Below, one piece after another: positions 7,083-15,710 of a stretch of DNA of 50,404 nucleotides (positions are counted from its first letter, which is position 1; each line of letters begins with the position of its first letter). The notes under the pieces were generated by a model. It had not been told where the DNA came from. It did no database searches and worked only from the letters and a program-made list of their open reading frames with translations. The translations under genes were made by a program, and so were the position numbers. Source of the DNA: Roseomonas sp. (GTDB lineage: Bacteria > Pseudomonadota > Alphaproteobacteria > Acetobacterales > Acetobacteraceae); NCBI GenBank assembly GCA_020249465.1, contig JADCFP010000079.1, positions 1 through 50,404 of the forward strand. Direction: 5' to 3'.

Positions 7083-8186
7083 TTAGGCCGCTGCCCGGTC
7101 AGTGTCAACCGAAAGCCGCGCGCGGAGGAACCCACCGCCCAATACGCGATCCCCGTCATACATCACGCAGGCCTGGCCGGGCGCGATCACGCCGGGCTCA
7201 TCCAAGACCACGCGCAAAATCCCTGCGCCTCCGTCCCAGGTTACCTCAGCCGCACGCGGCACTTCGCGGGCGCGGAGCTTCACGGCGCAGCGCAGCGGCG
7301 CGGCAGGCGGGGGGATGAGCCAATTCACCTCCGCTACCTCGGCATCCCGCCGTTCGAGGCCAGTGCGCGGGGCCAGCACAATACGGCGCTTCGGCGCATC
7401 CACCGCCGCGACGTAAAGCTTCTGTTCCCCATCCCAGGAAGCCTGACCAAGGCCGCGCCCCTGACCCACGGTGAAGCCAGAAATACCAGCATGCTGGCCC
7501 AGTACCCGGCCATCGGCATGCACGAACTCACCCGGTTCGGCAGCATCCGGGCGAAGCTTGCCGACCAGCGCGTCATAGCGCCCGGCGGGCACGAAGCAGA
7601 TATCCTGGCTGTCCGGCTTTTCCGCGACCGCCAGGCCAAGCCGCGCGGCGGCAGCGCGCACAGTGGCCTTGTCCGGCATGTCACCCAAGGGGAAGCGCGC
7701 CATGGCAAGCTGCGCGCGCGTGGTGGCGGCCAGGAAGTAGCTTTGGTCCCGTTCCGGGTCCACGGCGCGGTGCAATTCCGCGCCATCCGCGCCCTCAATC
7801 CGCCTTGCGTAATGGCCGGTGGCGAGCGCTTCGCAGCCCAGATCCTCGGCCATCGCGACCATGTCGCGGAATTTCACCGTCTGGTTGCAGCGGATGCAGG
7901 GCACGGGGGTTTCGCCGCGCGCATAGCTATCGGCGAAATCACGCATCACATCGCGGCGGAAAATCTCTTCGCGGTCCAGCACGTAATGCGCGATGCCGAG
8001 CTTATCAGCGACACGTCGCGCATCCAGAATATCCTGACCCGCGCAACAGGCGCCCTTTTTCTGCAAAGCCGCGCCGTGATCATAAAGCTGCAAGGTCGCG
8101 CCAATCACCTCATGCCCGGCTTCCTGGAGCAATGCGGCAACCACGCTGCTATCCACCCCGCCCGACATGGCCACCAGCACGCGCAT
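7083..8186 (-). CDS. mnmA: tRNA-specific 2-thiouridylase MnmA
   Basis: MnmA adenylates and thiolates U34 of tRNA-Lys, -Glu and -Gln, using persulfide sulfur that comes ultimately from a cysteine desulfurase. The 367-residue length is normal. The ATP PP-loop is SGGVDSS at 8-14, the catalytic Cys is C100 in the CIRCNQTVKF motif and the persulfide Cys is C197 in SQDICFVP; GHYAR and the FTVGQGRGL region of the central domain are also present. It is the last gene of a minus-strand operon starting with an IscS-type desulfurase, 2 bases after the TenA stop, which matches its sulfur supply. A strong hairpin terminator follows. Confidence 0.96.
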   Translation of the reverse strand: MRVLVAMSGGVDSSVVAALLQEAGHEVIGATLQLYDHGAALQKKGACCAGQDILDARRVADKLGIAHYVLDREEIFRRDVMRDFADSYARGETPVPCIRCNQTVKFRDMVAMAEDLGCEALATGHYARRIEGADGAELHRAVDPERDQSYFLAATTRAQLAMARFPLGDMPDKATVRAAAARLGLAVAEKPDSQDICFVPAGRYDALVGKLRPDAAEPGEFVHADGRVLGQHAGISGFTVGQGRGLGQASWDGEQKLYVAAVDAPKRRIVLAPRTGLERRDAEVAEVNWLIPPPAAPLRCAVKLRAREVPRAAEVTWDGGAGILRVVLDEPGVIAPGQACVMYDGDRVLGGGFLRARLSVDTDRAAA

Positions 8187-8188
8187 CT

Positions 8189-8890
8189 TCAGGCCCGCCC
8201 CACCGCATCAAGCCCCTGCTGCCAGAAGCGCTGTTCCAGCCGCGCCGCTTCGGCGAAATCCGCCGCCAGGCGCGCGAAACGCGCTTCCCCACCATGGGAC
8301 ACGCCCAGCGCATCAATCCGCCGCGCGGCCGCATGGGCCATTGCCTGATAGGAACCAGCGCCATAGGCATCAATCCAGGACTGGTACGGGTTGCCATCAC
8401 GCTGGCGCGCAGGGTCTGCCAGGATGCGCAGCGCCACCTGCGCGTAGCCCACCGTGCAGGGCACCAGCGCCACTTCCAGATCCAGGATATCGCCGGCATA
8501 GCCGCGATCCAGCACCCAGCGCGTATAGGAAACCGTCTCGGCACTTTCCGGCACGGAAACCACATCGGCTCCTGAAAGCCCCCATTCGGCGCAGTATTTC
8601 AGATGAAGCTTCGTCTCATCCAGAATGGCGAGTACCGCCGCCGCCTTGTCACGCATCGCCGCCAGGCTTTCGCCCTTCAGCACCGCAAGGGCCTTGGCGC
8701 GGGCAAAATGGATCAGGAACAGGTAATCCTGAATGAGGTAATGCTGAAACGCCTTCAGCGGCAGCGTTCCAGCCGAAAGCTGCTGCACAAAGGGATGCCA
8801 AGTATAATCGCGCCATTCGGATGCAGCGGCCGCCGACAGCTTGCGAAACAAGCCGCCTTCAGCGCCGAATTCATCCCATGGTGCGGCCAC
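8189..8890 (-). CDS. tenA: TenA-family thiaminase II / aminopyrimidine aminohydrolase-like
   Basis: A 233-residue all-helical protein. TenA hydrolyses 4-amino-5-aminomethyl-2-methylpyrimidine in thiamin salvage, or thiamin itself. The residues needed are present: D55 in QDYLFL, the nucleophile C145 in LVPCTVGY, the Y/W-rich YQSWIDAYG segment and E219 in LEQRFWQQG. This is the Cys-type (TenA_C) form. It lies inside a sulfur-transfer operon, 3 bases after the ferredoxin stop and 2 bases before mnmA, not next to thi genes. The operon partner proteins supply sulfur, which thiazole synthesis also needs, so a thiamin link is plausible but unproven. Confidence 0.9.
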   Translation of the reverse strand: MAAPWDEFGAEGGLFRKLSAAAASEWRDYTWHPFVQQLSAGTLPLKAFQHYLIQDYLFLIHFARAKALAVLKGESLAAMRDKAAAVLAILDETKLHLKYCAEWGLSGADVVSVPESAETVSYTRWVLDRGYAGDILDLEVALVPCTVGYAQVALRILADPARQRDGNPYQSWIDAYGAGSYQAMAHAAARRIDALGVSHGGEARFARLAADFAEAARLEQRFWQQGLDAVGRA

Positions 8891-8893
8891 GCT

Positions 8894-9223
8894 TCAGCCG
8901 CCCGCGTTGCGCGACCCGGCGGGCAGCTTCACCACCAGCCCATCAAGCGCATCGGTCATGATCAATTGGCAGCCAAGCCGGCTGGTTTCCTGCAAGTCAA
9001 AGGCAAGATCGAGCATGTCTTCTTCATCCTCGGTCGGCTTGGCGAGCTTGCCGAACCAGGACGCGTCCACAATCACATGGCAGGTGGAACACGCGAGCGA
9101 GCCTTCGCAGGCGCCTTCAATGTCAACGCTGTTGCGATGCGCGATTTCCAGCACGGAAAGGCCAAGCGGGGCTTCCACTTCCTTCCGCGTTCCGTCGCGT
9201 TCGATAAATACCATTTTCGGCAT
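8894..9223 (-). CDS. fdx: [2Fe-2S] ferredoxin, adrenodoxin/Isc type
   Basis: A 109-residue soluble electron carrier. Cluster ligands C39, C45, C48 and C85 have the C-x5-C-x2-C-x36-C spacing of adrenodoxin and IscFdx. An acidic stretch (PTEDEEDML, 63-71) matches the partner-binding helix of this group. In Isc systems this ferredoxin gives electrons for cluster building together with the cysteine desulfurase. Here it starts 2 bases after the desulfurase stop, which fits such pairing, though no iscU, iscA or hscBA gene is present in the window. Confidence 0.92.
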   Translation of the reverse strand: MPKMVFIERDGTRKEVEAPLGLSVLEIAHRNSVDIEGACEGSLACSTCHVIVDASWFGKLAKPTEDEEDMLDLAFDLQETSRLGCQLIMTDALDGLVVKLPAGSRNAGG

Positions 9224-9225
9224 GG

Positions 9226-10413
9226 CTAATCACTTGCCTTGTCTGTTGCGGAAACTGCGCGGTGCCAGGAAGCGGCAAGGCTTGCCGCGGCCAGTTCCGC
9301 ATCGGCGGGCGAGGTAAAGCGTCCCATCCCAATCCGCAAGGTGGCCCGGGCGGCTTCGGGTTCAAGCCCTATGGCTTGCAGCACGTAAGACGACTCGATT
9401 TCCGCCGAGGAACAGGCCGAACCGGTGGAAACACAGACAAGCGGCGCGCCTTCCATGATGGCCTGGGCGGAGACGCCGCCTGGAAAGGTCAGGTTCAGAT
9501 TGCCGGAAACCCTGGGCGCCCCTTCGGCATTGACCACCAGGCCGGGGATTTCGGCACGGAGCTTATCCAGGAAAATCTCGCGCTGCCCGGCGATGCGCCC
9601 GGAATCGAGCAGGCCTTCGATGGCGGCGATCCGGCAGGCCTCCCCAAAGCCCACCACCAAGGGCGCGGGCAGCGTGCCGGACCGCAAACCCCTTTCCTGA
9701 CCGCCGCCGGAAAACAGGGGGGCGAGGCGCATGCGCGGCCGGCGGCGGACATAAAGCGCGCCAATGCCGCGCGGGCCATAGACCTTATGGCCCGACAGAG
9801 ACAGCAGATCGGCCTGGATTTCCCCGACATCAAGCGGAATGCGCCCGGCTGCCTGCGCGGCATCGGTGTGAAAGGCGGCGCCCGCTTCCTTCACAATGGC
9901 GCCCAGCGTGGGCAGGTCCTGAATGACGCCGATTTCGTTGTTCACCGCCATGATGGACACCAGCAGGGTGTTTTCATCACAGGCGGCGCGCAGCACTGCG
10001 GGATCCAGCAGCCCATCGGCGCCAACCGGCAGGATGACGGGTTCAAACCCTTCCTGCGCCAGATCGCGCACGGATTCGAGGACGCATTTATGCTCAGTCG
10101 CCAGCGTGATGATGCGCCGGCGCGGATCGCCCTGGCTGGCCGCAAAGCGCGCCGCACCCTTGATGGCGAGGTTATTTGCCTCGGTCGCGCCGGAGGTCAG
10201 GATGATTTCAGCGGCTGAGGCGCCGATCAATTCGGCGATGTAGTCGCGCGCGGCTTCCACGGCTTCGGCCACCGCGCGGCCCATGACGTGTTCGGCGCTG
10301 GCGGGATTGGCGAATTGCGCTTCCCAAAAGGGGCGCATGGCCTGGAGAACGCGCGGGTCTACCGGCGTGGTGGCGTGGTTGTCCAGGTAGATGGGGTGGT
10401 TCGGGAACGACAT
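9226..10413 (-). CDS. iscS: Cysteine desulfurase, IscS/NifS type
   Basis: A PLP enzyme that takes sulfur from cysteine as a persulfide. At 395 residues from the chosen ATG it has family length. Visible are [12 protein letters not shown] at the start, the stacking H108 in [14 protein letters not shown], the PLP lysine K210 in [12 protein letters not shown] and the catalytic C334 in the mobile loop STGSACSS, which marks group I (IscS/NifS) rather than SufS. An upstream ATG at 10485 would add 24 low-complexity residues (HLAPHPIPPHLPP) and was rejected; neither start has a good Shine-Dalgarno. First gene of the desulfurase-ferredoxin-TenA-MnmA operon. The leader is C-rich and G-poor. Confidence 0.92.
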   Translation of the reverse strand: MSFPNHPIYLDNHATTPVDPRVLQAMRPFWEAQFANPASAEHVMGRAVAEAVEAARDYIAELIGASAAEIILTSGATEANNLAIKGAARFAASQGDPRRRIITLATEHKCVLESVRDLAQEGFEPVILPVGADGLLDPAVLRAACDENTLLVSIMAVNNEIGVIQDLPTLGAIVKEAGAAFHTDAAQAAGRIPLDVGEIQADLLSLSGHKVYGPRGIGALYVRRRPRMRLAPLFSGGGQERGLRSGTLPAPLVVGFGEACRIAAIEGLLDSGRIAGQREIFLDKLRAEIPGLVVNAEGAPRVSGNLNLTFPGGVSAQAIMEGAPLVCVSTGSACSSAEIESSYVLQAIGLEPEAARATLRIGMGRFTSPADAELAAASLAASWHRAVSATDKASD

Positions 10414-10568
10414 GGGGGGAAGATGGGGCGGAATGGGGTGTGGGGCTAGATGGGGGCGTATATCGCTTATGCGGAAAATCGACATGGGCAGCAGCGGTTT
10501 GCCGTGACCGCAACTGCATGGGCTTGGCGCAGATTTTCCGGCCGGGATGTTCCGCAGCTTGGTTGCGG
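10414..10568 (-). promoter_or_regulatory. C-rich leader / promoter region of the sulfur operon
   Basis: On the transcribed strand, the roughly 45 bases before the desulfurase ATG consist of CCCCA-like units with almost no G and no Shine-Dalgarno. C-rich, G-poor RNA is the kind of sequence Rho loads on. The rest of the 155 bases holds no recognisable gene or clear -35/-10 pair. Confidence 0.3.
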
Positions 10569-11558
10569 TTACTCCTTCGCCACATTCGCTTCAGCTGCGA
10601 TACGGGCCCAAAGTTCCAATTCGCGGCGATTGAAGTCGCCGAGTGCTTCTGGTGTGCTGGTGGTGGAGACAATGCCAAGGGCACCGATATGGCGCTTGGC
10701 TTCATCGCTTTGGCCGATGATTTGAATTTCTCGATTGAGTCGCGCAATGATGGCCTGCGGTGTACGTGCCGGCATCCAGGAACCGTTCCAGGAGGCGAAA
10801 TCAAAGCCGGGCAGCGCCGCTTCGGCTACTGTCGGTACATCGGGCAGGGTTTCAACGCGCCGCGCCGTGGTGACCGCAAGCGCGCGAATGGTGCCAGCGC
10901 GCAAATGCTCTACTGCCGGCCCGAGATCGGTCACGAGAAAATGCAGCCGGCCACCGAGAAGATCAGCCATGGCTTGTGGTGTGCCGCGATAGGAGATTTG
11001 TTCTGCCTTGAAGCCAGCGGCCTGGCTCAGCAAATGGGTCCCGGCCAGACCGCCGGCATTGCCGATGCCGTAATTGAGCGTACCAGGATTGGCGCGCGCA
11101 TGGGTGATGAAGGCTTGCAGGTCTCGCGCCGGATTATCAGCGCGCACTAAGACGCCAAGGGGATTGATGCTGATCATGGAAAGCGGGGCGAAGTCGCGAA
11201 GCGCATCATAGCCAGGTTCACGCATCAGATGCGGATTGGCGGCGTGGGTGGAAACGGAGCCAAAAAAAATCGTGTAGCCATCAGGTGCGGCGCGGGCAGC
11301 GGCGCGTGCGCCGATGGCGCCGTTCGCGCCGCCGATGTTTTCGATCACGAAGTTCTGGCCGAAGATGCGGCCCAGACGCTCCCCATAGAAACGCGCGAGG
11401 CTATCCGTGCCGCTGCCTGCCGGGAAGGCAGCGATAATGCGGACAGGGCGGTTTGGCCAATTCGCTTCCTGGGCGCTTAGGATGCCTGGCGTGAATAGCG
11501 CTGCGCTGACGCCAAGGGTGAGCAGCGAACGGCGAGTGGCGTTGATTTCCGATTGCAT
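10569..11558 (-). CDS. Bug/TctC-family receptor (3), paired with monooxygenase
   Basis: A 329-residue receptor with a Tat/Sec-like signal (ATRRSLLTLGVSAALFTPG, cleavage near LSAQEAN). Family motifs are FPAGSGTDSLARF, VIENIGGANGAIG, DGYTIFFGS, ISYRGTPQAMADLLGG and LPDVPTVAEAA. The GGGAGAG site lies just upstream of the ATG. It begins 27 bases after the Baeyer-Villiger-type monooxygenase stop on the same strand, so the two are probably co-transcribed and the ligand may be a ketone-derived acid or the monooxygenase's substrate class. No TctAB is nearby. Confidence 0.9.
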   Translation of the reverse strand: MQSEINATRRSLLTLGVSAALFTPGILSAQEANWPNRPVRIIAAFPAGSGTDSLARFYGERLGRIFGQNFVIENIGGANGAIGARAAARAAPDGYTIFFGSVSTHAANPHLMREPGYDALRDFAPLSMISINPLGVLVRADNPARDLQAFITHARANPGTLNYGIGNAGGLAGTHLLSQAAGFKAEQISYRGTPQAMADLLGGRLHFLVTDLGPAVEHLRAGTIRALAVTTARRVETLPDVPTVAEAALPGFDFASWNGSWMPARTPQAIIARLNREIQIIGQSDEAKRHIGALGIVSTTSTPEALGDFNRRELELWARIAAEANVAKE

Positions 11559-11584
11559 TTTTTCTCTCCCGTCTTTGTAATGTT

Positions 11585-13219
11585 TCAGGCGAAGTCGAAT
11601 TCCCGGTAACCGCCGGCAGCAACCTCATCGGCGATGCGGCGATATTCCACCGCACCACCATAATAGCCAAGGGTACGGCGAATATCACGCCCTGCGACAT
11701 TGCGATTGATGCCGGTTTGCCAAGAATTGACCTCGGCAAACAGCAGGCCCGCCACGGCTTCCTCGACCTTGTCGGCCCACCAATGCACGGCATCCGGCTT
11801 TGGTTCCACACGCTTGAGCCCGTGCTTGCGCATATGAATAACAAGGCCAGTGACCCAATCGACTATTTCTTCGATATTGCGGGGGATATTGCCGCGCGCC
11901 GTATGGGGGCCGAGCACCATCAGCATATTCGGGAAGCCCTCGGCCATCACACCAAGAAAGGTTCTTGGTGTGGCGATCCATTCCTGCTTCAGGCTGCGCC
12001 CGCCGGGGCCGCGAATATCAATACGGTCATAAGGGCCGGTCACACCATCAAACCCGGTCGAGAAAATCAGGATATCAAAGCCGAATTCCTCGGCGCTGGT
12101 TCTGATGCCCTCGGCGGTGATGCACTCGATCGGCATTTCGTTGATATCCACCAGCCGCACATTGGGTTGGTTATAGACCTCATAATAGCCACTTTCCAAA
12201 GGCAAGCGCCTCGTGCCGAAGCCATGATTTTTCGGGATGAGTTTCTCCGCGACTGCGGGGTCCTTCACCCTTTGACGAATCTTCCGCGCCATGAAATCGC
12301 TTGCGAGCGCATTGGCTTCCTTATTCGTCAGCACATCGGCGAAATTGCCGACCCAAATGCCAAAGCCGGGTTCGGCATAAAGCTTTTCCCAGAAGGCTTC
12401 GCGTTCCTCGGGAGAGACTTCCAAGGCCTTTCGTGGATCGGTCTGATGAATGAAGCAGGTTGCGGTTTCGCGGCAGCGGGCGAAGATTTCCGGATAGCTC
12501 GCCTTGATCTTCACCTGTTCTGCCGGCGTGATCTTGCGGTTATGCAAGGGCGCGGCCCAATTGGGCGTGCGCTGAAACACGGTTAAGTGGCCAACATCCT
12601 TGGCGATGGTTTGGATGATCTGAATGGCGGTTGCGCCTGTGCCGATGATGCCGACGCGCTTGCCGGTAAAATCCACCGGATCATGCGGCCAACGCGCAGT
12701 ATGAAAGGCTTGGCCCTGAAAGGAATCGCGGCCTTGAATATTGGGCAAGGTGGGCGCGGAAAGCGGGCCGAGGCCGGTAATCAGCAAAGGCGCGCGGCAG
12801 GTCTCGCCATTTTCCAAGGTGACGGTCCAGAGGGTTTGTGCATCGTCGAAATGCGCGGCCTTCACGCGGCTATTGAAGGTGATGTGCTTGCGGAGATCGA
12901 ATTTATCAGCGACGTAATTCAGATAGCGGAGCGTATCGGGCTGTGCTGCGAAATGTTCCGGCCATTCCCATTCCTGGAGCAGTTCTTTTGAGAAAGAATA
13001 GCCATAGGACCAGCTTTCGGAATCAAACCGCGCGCCAGGATAGCGATTCCAATACCAGGTGCCGCCAACATCCGAACCCGCTTCAAACACGCGGAGCTTC
13101 ATGCCAAGTTCCCGCAGCCTGATCAGCTGATACATGCCGGAAATACCAGCACCGATGATGATGGCATCGGCATCTGCGGTGCTGGAGCTTTCCCTCGTAA
13201 CTGGAAGAATTTCTGTCAT
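11585..13219 (-). CDS. Flavin-containing Baeyer-Villiger-type monooxygenase
   Basis: A 544-residue FAD/NADPH enzyme of the cyclohexanone monooxygenase group. The FAD-binding motif GAGISGMY is at 23-30, the BVMO fingerprint FxGxxxHxxxWP is complete at 167-178 (FQGQAFHTARWP), the NADPH motif GTGATAIQ is at 193-200, and the late ATG-like DILIFSTGFDG is present. Such enzymes insert oxygen next to a carbonyl to give esters or lactones; the substrate is not predictable. The ATG at 13219 was chosen over 13273 because the extra N-terminal residues are not family-like and would cross a perfect hairpin in the leader. The Bug receptor gene follows in the same direction. Confidence 0.9.
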   Translation of the reverse strand: MTEILPVTRESSSTADADAIIIGAGISGMYQLIRLRELGMKLRVFEAGSDVGGTWYWNRYPGARFDSESWSYGYSFSKELLQEWEWPEHFAAQPDTLRYLNYVADKFDLRKHITFNSRVKAAHFDDAQTLWTVTLENGETCRAPLLITGLGPLSAPTLPNIQGRDSFQGQAFHTARWPHDPVDFTGKRVGIIGTGATAIQIIQTIAKDVGHLTVFQRTPNWAAPLHNRKITPAEQVKIKASYPEIFARCRETATCFIHQTDPRKALEVSPEEREAFWEKLYAEPGFGIWVGNFADVLTNKEANALASDFMARKIRQRVKDPAVAEKLIPKNHGFGTRRLPLESGYYEVYNQPNVRLVDINEMPIECITAEGIRTSAEEFGFDILIFSTGFDGVTGPYDRIDIRGPGGRSLKQEWIATPRTFLGVMAEGFPNMLMVLGPHTARGNIPRNIEEIVDWVTGLVIHMRKHGLKRVEPKPDAVHWWADKVEEAVAGLLFAEVNSWQTGINRNVAGRDIRRTLGYYGGAVEYRRIADEVAAGGYREFDFA

Positions 13220-13550
13220 GAGCCGAGACCTGATCTGACCAAACCTTTGTGGTCCTCCACCCAAGGACCACACCTCGATGCCGACGCAGGAGCACTTTGG
13301 GCGTCGCCATCAAATCTTGATTTACTATGAACAGTGCCTGGGCGTTTTGGCAAATGGCTGGGTGGCCTTTTAGGACGATTTCGATGAGCACTGACCTTGC
13401 GGTATCTAGCACGTTGAGTGCCTTCCTTCAGATTTCGCTCACCAACGCCGCTTATTTGGGCAAAATTTGGCTGCGCGCGCCTAATTCTATTTTCATGATT
13501 TTATTTTAGGCATGAGGATCTACACATTACCCACGGGAAAGGTCCCCCCT
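13220..13550. other. Divergent intergenic region, monooxygenase / chemoreceptor
   Basis: 331 bases without a supported gene. It holds the 13248-13272 inverted repeat near the monooxygenase side. AT-rich DNA around 13480-13510 (TTCTATTTTCATGATTTTAT) before the chemoreceptor could carry its promoter, though no convincing sigma-28 or sigma-70 box pair was found. Short frames here have no coding character. Confidence 0.5.
13248..13272. promoter_or_regulatory. Perfect 9-bp inverted repeat upstream of monooxygenase
   Basis: TGTGGTCCT and AGGACCACA are separated by 7 bases and lie 29 bases before the monooxygenase start. It could be an operator for a dimeric regulator or a leader hairpin. No regulator gene is adjacent. 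Confidence 0.45.
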
Positions 13551-15611
13551 ATGCCGAAGCAAAAATCCGCCTTTAAAATCGGAACGCGCCTGGCCTTCGC
13601 CATCGCCCTGCCGATCCTGGCAGTTCTGGTCATGAGCGGCCTTGTCATTTCGCAGCAATTGCAGACGGTTCGTCAGGCAGACCAGCTTCAGGCGCTCAGC
13701 CATTTCAGCTCCCGCATCAGTGACCTTGTGCATGAATTGCAGAAGGAACGTGGCATGTCGGCGTTGTTCATCGGTAGCCGCGGCCAGCAAATGGGAAATG
13801 AGCTTCAGGCCCAACGCCGGGATACGGATGGCCAGATCGCCATGGTACGAGATACGCTGCGCGGCTTGGCCCTTTCGGATTACAGCGATGAGCTTCGCCA
13901 AAGCGTGGAAAAGGGCCTGGCCGGCCTGAGTGAGCTTGAAGGGAAGCGGGCCGATGTCTCGGGCCTGCGGATCGTTGGGCCGGACTCGTTTCGCTTCTAC
14001 ACCTCCCTGATCACCAACCTTCTTGCTGTGCCTCAGGATTCGGTGAAGGTATCAGATTCTCCCGCTGTTACGGCCAATCTGCTCGCCTATTACAACTTCC
14101 TGGCCGCGAAGGAACGTGCCGGCCAGGAACGGGCGACCGGTTCGGCGGGCTTTGCTTCCGGCCAGTTCGCCCCCGCGCAATATCGCACACTGCTCACCGT
14201 CCTTGCCGAACAAGGGGCTTTTCTTTCGGCTTTTCAATCCTACGCCACGGACGCGCAGCGCAATGCTGCACAGCAGACGCTGTCTGGCCCCATCATCACC
14301 GAAGCGGAGAGGCTGCGCCGGATTGCGGTTGAAGCAGGCGCAGAAAGGCCGCTCAGTGGCGTGAATGCGCGCGATTGGTTCAAAGCGACCACTGATCGCA
14401 TTGATCTGATGAAGACGGTTGAAGATGTCTTGCAGCGTGACCTTGCCACGCTCAATCAGGCAAATGCGGCTGAGGCTTGGAAGATCCTCACCTATGGTTC
14501 GGCCTTCGCCTTTGCCATGCTGATGGCGGCGCTGATTGTGGGCTTCATTCTGGCGCGCGGTATCACACGCCCCATCACGGGTATGACAGAAGCGATGCGC
14601 GCCCTATCACGCGGTGATCTTTCAACCACGATTCCAGGGCGCGACAAGCGCGATGAAATTGGCACCATGGCCGAAGCGCTTGAGGTGTTCCGCAACGGCA
14701 TGATGGAAGCAGAAGAACTTCGCAAGGCGCAGGAAACGCAAAAGCAACGCGCCGCCGAAGAACGCCGCATCACCATGAATGCGCTGGCCGATAAATTCGA
14801 AGAAAGCATCGGTGAGGTCGTGAATAATGTGACCACGGCTTCTTCCCAGTTGCAAGGAACGGCTGCAGATATGGCCCGCACCGCTGAGGAAACCTCGGGC
14901 CAATCCACCGCCGTTGCCGCGGCTTCGGAACAGGTGACAGCGAATGTACAAACAGTGGCTTCCGCGACCGAGGAGCTTACGGCTTCCATTCGTGAAATCG
15001 CGCAGCAAGTGGCCGAAGCCAGCCGTATGACCAATGAAGCGGTGGGCCAGGCACGGAGTAGCACGCAGGAAGTCCAAGGTCTCACCGAAGCGGCGCAACG
15101 AATCGGTGATGTGGTGCGTATCATCAACGACATTGCAGGACAGACCAATCTGCTGGCGCTGAACGCCACAATCGAAGCCGCGCGGGCCGGTGAGGCCGGC
15201 AAGGGCTTTGCGGTTGTCGCATCAGAGGTGAAGGCACTCGCCTCCCAGACCACCAAGGCGACTGATGAAATCGCATCCCAAATCAAAGCCATGCAGGAAG
15301 CAACCCAGCGGTCTGCACAGGTAATCACACATATCGCTGAAACCATCGAACATCTCAGCCAAAGCTCAACTGCCATCGCCTCGGCGGTTGAAGAACAGGG
15401 GGCCGCGACACAGGAAATCGCGCGCAATGTGCAGCAGGCCGCAGTGGGTACGACAGAGGTTGCGGGCAATATCACTCAGGTGAGCCAGGCCGCGAATGTC
15501 ACGGGCAGCGCCGCAACCTCCTTGCTCTCCGCGGCTGGGACGCTGAGCAAGGATGGCGTGGCGCTGAAGAAGCAGGTGGATAGCTTCCTGCGTGAAATCC
15601 GCGCTGCGTGA
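13551..15611 (+). CDS. Methyl-accepting chemotaxis protein with NIT sensor domain
   Basis: A 686-residue membrane chemoreceptor. TM1 is at about 14-34. The periplasmic sensor (about 45-305) is helical with [17 protein letters not shown], the hallmark start of NIT (nitrate/nitrite-sensing) domains. TM2 is at about 312-334 ([19 protein letters not shown]), followed by HAMP (about 335-390, [19 protein letters not shown]). The kinase-control hairpin tip is around [26 protein letters not shown]. There is no C-terminal CheR-binding pentapeptide. The start at 13551 follows GGGAAAGG; a frame start at 13512 is possible. NIT domains do not always bind nitrate, so the ligand is open. It is monocistronic, ended by a hairpin. 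Confidence 0.93.
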   Translation: MPKQKSAFKIGTRLAFAIALPILAVLVMSGLVISQQLQTVRQADQLQALSHFSSRISDLVHELQKERGMSALFIGSRGQQMGNELQAQRRDTDGQIAMVRDTLRGLALSDYSDELRQSVEKGLAGLSELEGKRADVSGLRIVGPDSFRFYTSLITNLLAVPQDSVKVSDSPAVTANLLAYYNFLAAKERAGQERATGSAGFASGQFAPAQYRTLLTVLAEQGAFLSAFQSYATDAQRNAAQQTLSGPIITEAERLRRIAVEAGAERPLSGVNARDWFKATTDRIDLMKTVEDVLQRDLATLNQANAAEAWKILTYGSAFAFAMLMAALIVGFILARGITRPITGMTEAMRALSRGDLSTTIPGRDKRDEIGTMAEALEVFRNGMMEAEELRKAQETQKQRAAEERRITMNALADKFEESIGEVVNNVTTASSQLQGTAADMARTAEETSGQSTAVAAASEQVTANVQTVASATEELTASIREIAQQVAEASRMTNEAVGQARSSTQEVQGLTEAAQRIGDVVRIINDIAGQTNLLALNATIEAARAGEAGKGFAVVASEVKALASQTTKATDEIASQIKAMQEATQRSAQVITHIAETIEHLSQSSTAIASAVEEQGAATQEIARNVQQAAVGTTEVAGNITQVSQAANVTGSAATSLLSAAGTLSKDGVALKKQVDSFLREIRAA

Positions 15612-15624
15612 CATAGGCCGCCAC

Positions 15625-15660
15625 TTACCTGGAAGGTCGCAGTGTGACTTTCCAGGGTAA
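15625..15660 (+). terminator. Hairpin after chemoreceptor gene
   Basis: A 14-bp stem with one bulged G (TTACC-TGGAAGGTC with GACTTTCCAGGGTAA) and a 7-base loop begins 13 bases after the stop. There is no long T-run (AATT follows), so termination strength is uncertain. Confidence 0.5.
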
Positions 15661-15667
15661 AATTCGG

Positions 15668-15710
15668 GTGCCATGATGTCGCCAAACACTAAAGAGGCAC
15701 ATCATGGCAC
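15668..15710 (+). promoter_or_regulatory. 12-bp inverted repeat covering the SDR start codon
   Basis: GTGCCATGATGT (15668-15679) pairs perfectly with ACATCATGGCAC (15699-15710). The SDR ATG (15704-15706) is in the right arm and the AGAGG ribosome site is in the 19-base loop. In RNA this would hide the start codon; in DNA it could be an operator. Confidence 0.55.

Noticed and set aside
7005-8348. Long plus-strand frame of 447 codons over mnmA
   Set aside because: It is the antisense of a well-supported mnmA and tenA; its protein has no domain pattern and starts in the tRNA leader.
9262-10218. Plus-strand frame of 318 codons over the desulfurase
   Set aside because: Antisense shadow of a PLP enzyme with intact catalytic residues; high-GC third positions open such frames.
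13327-13509. 60-codon plus-strand frame upstream of the chemoreceptor
   Set aside because: No ribosome site, odd composition and no family; more likely a promoter region.
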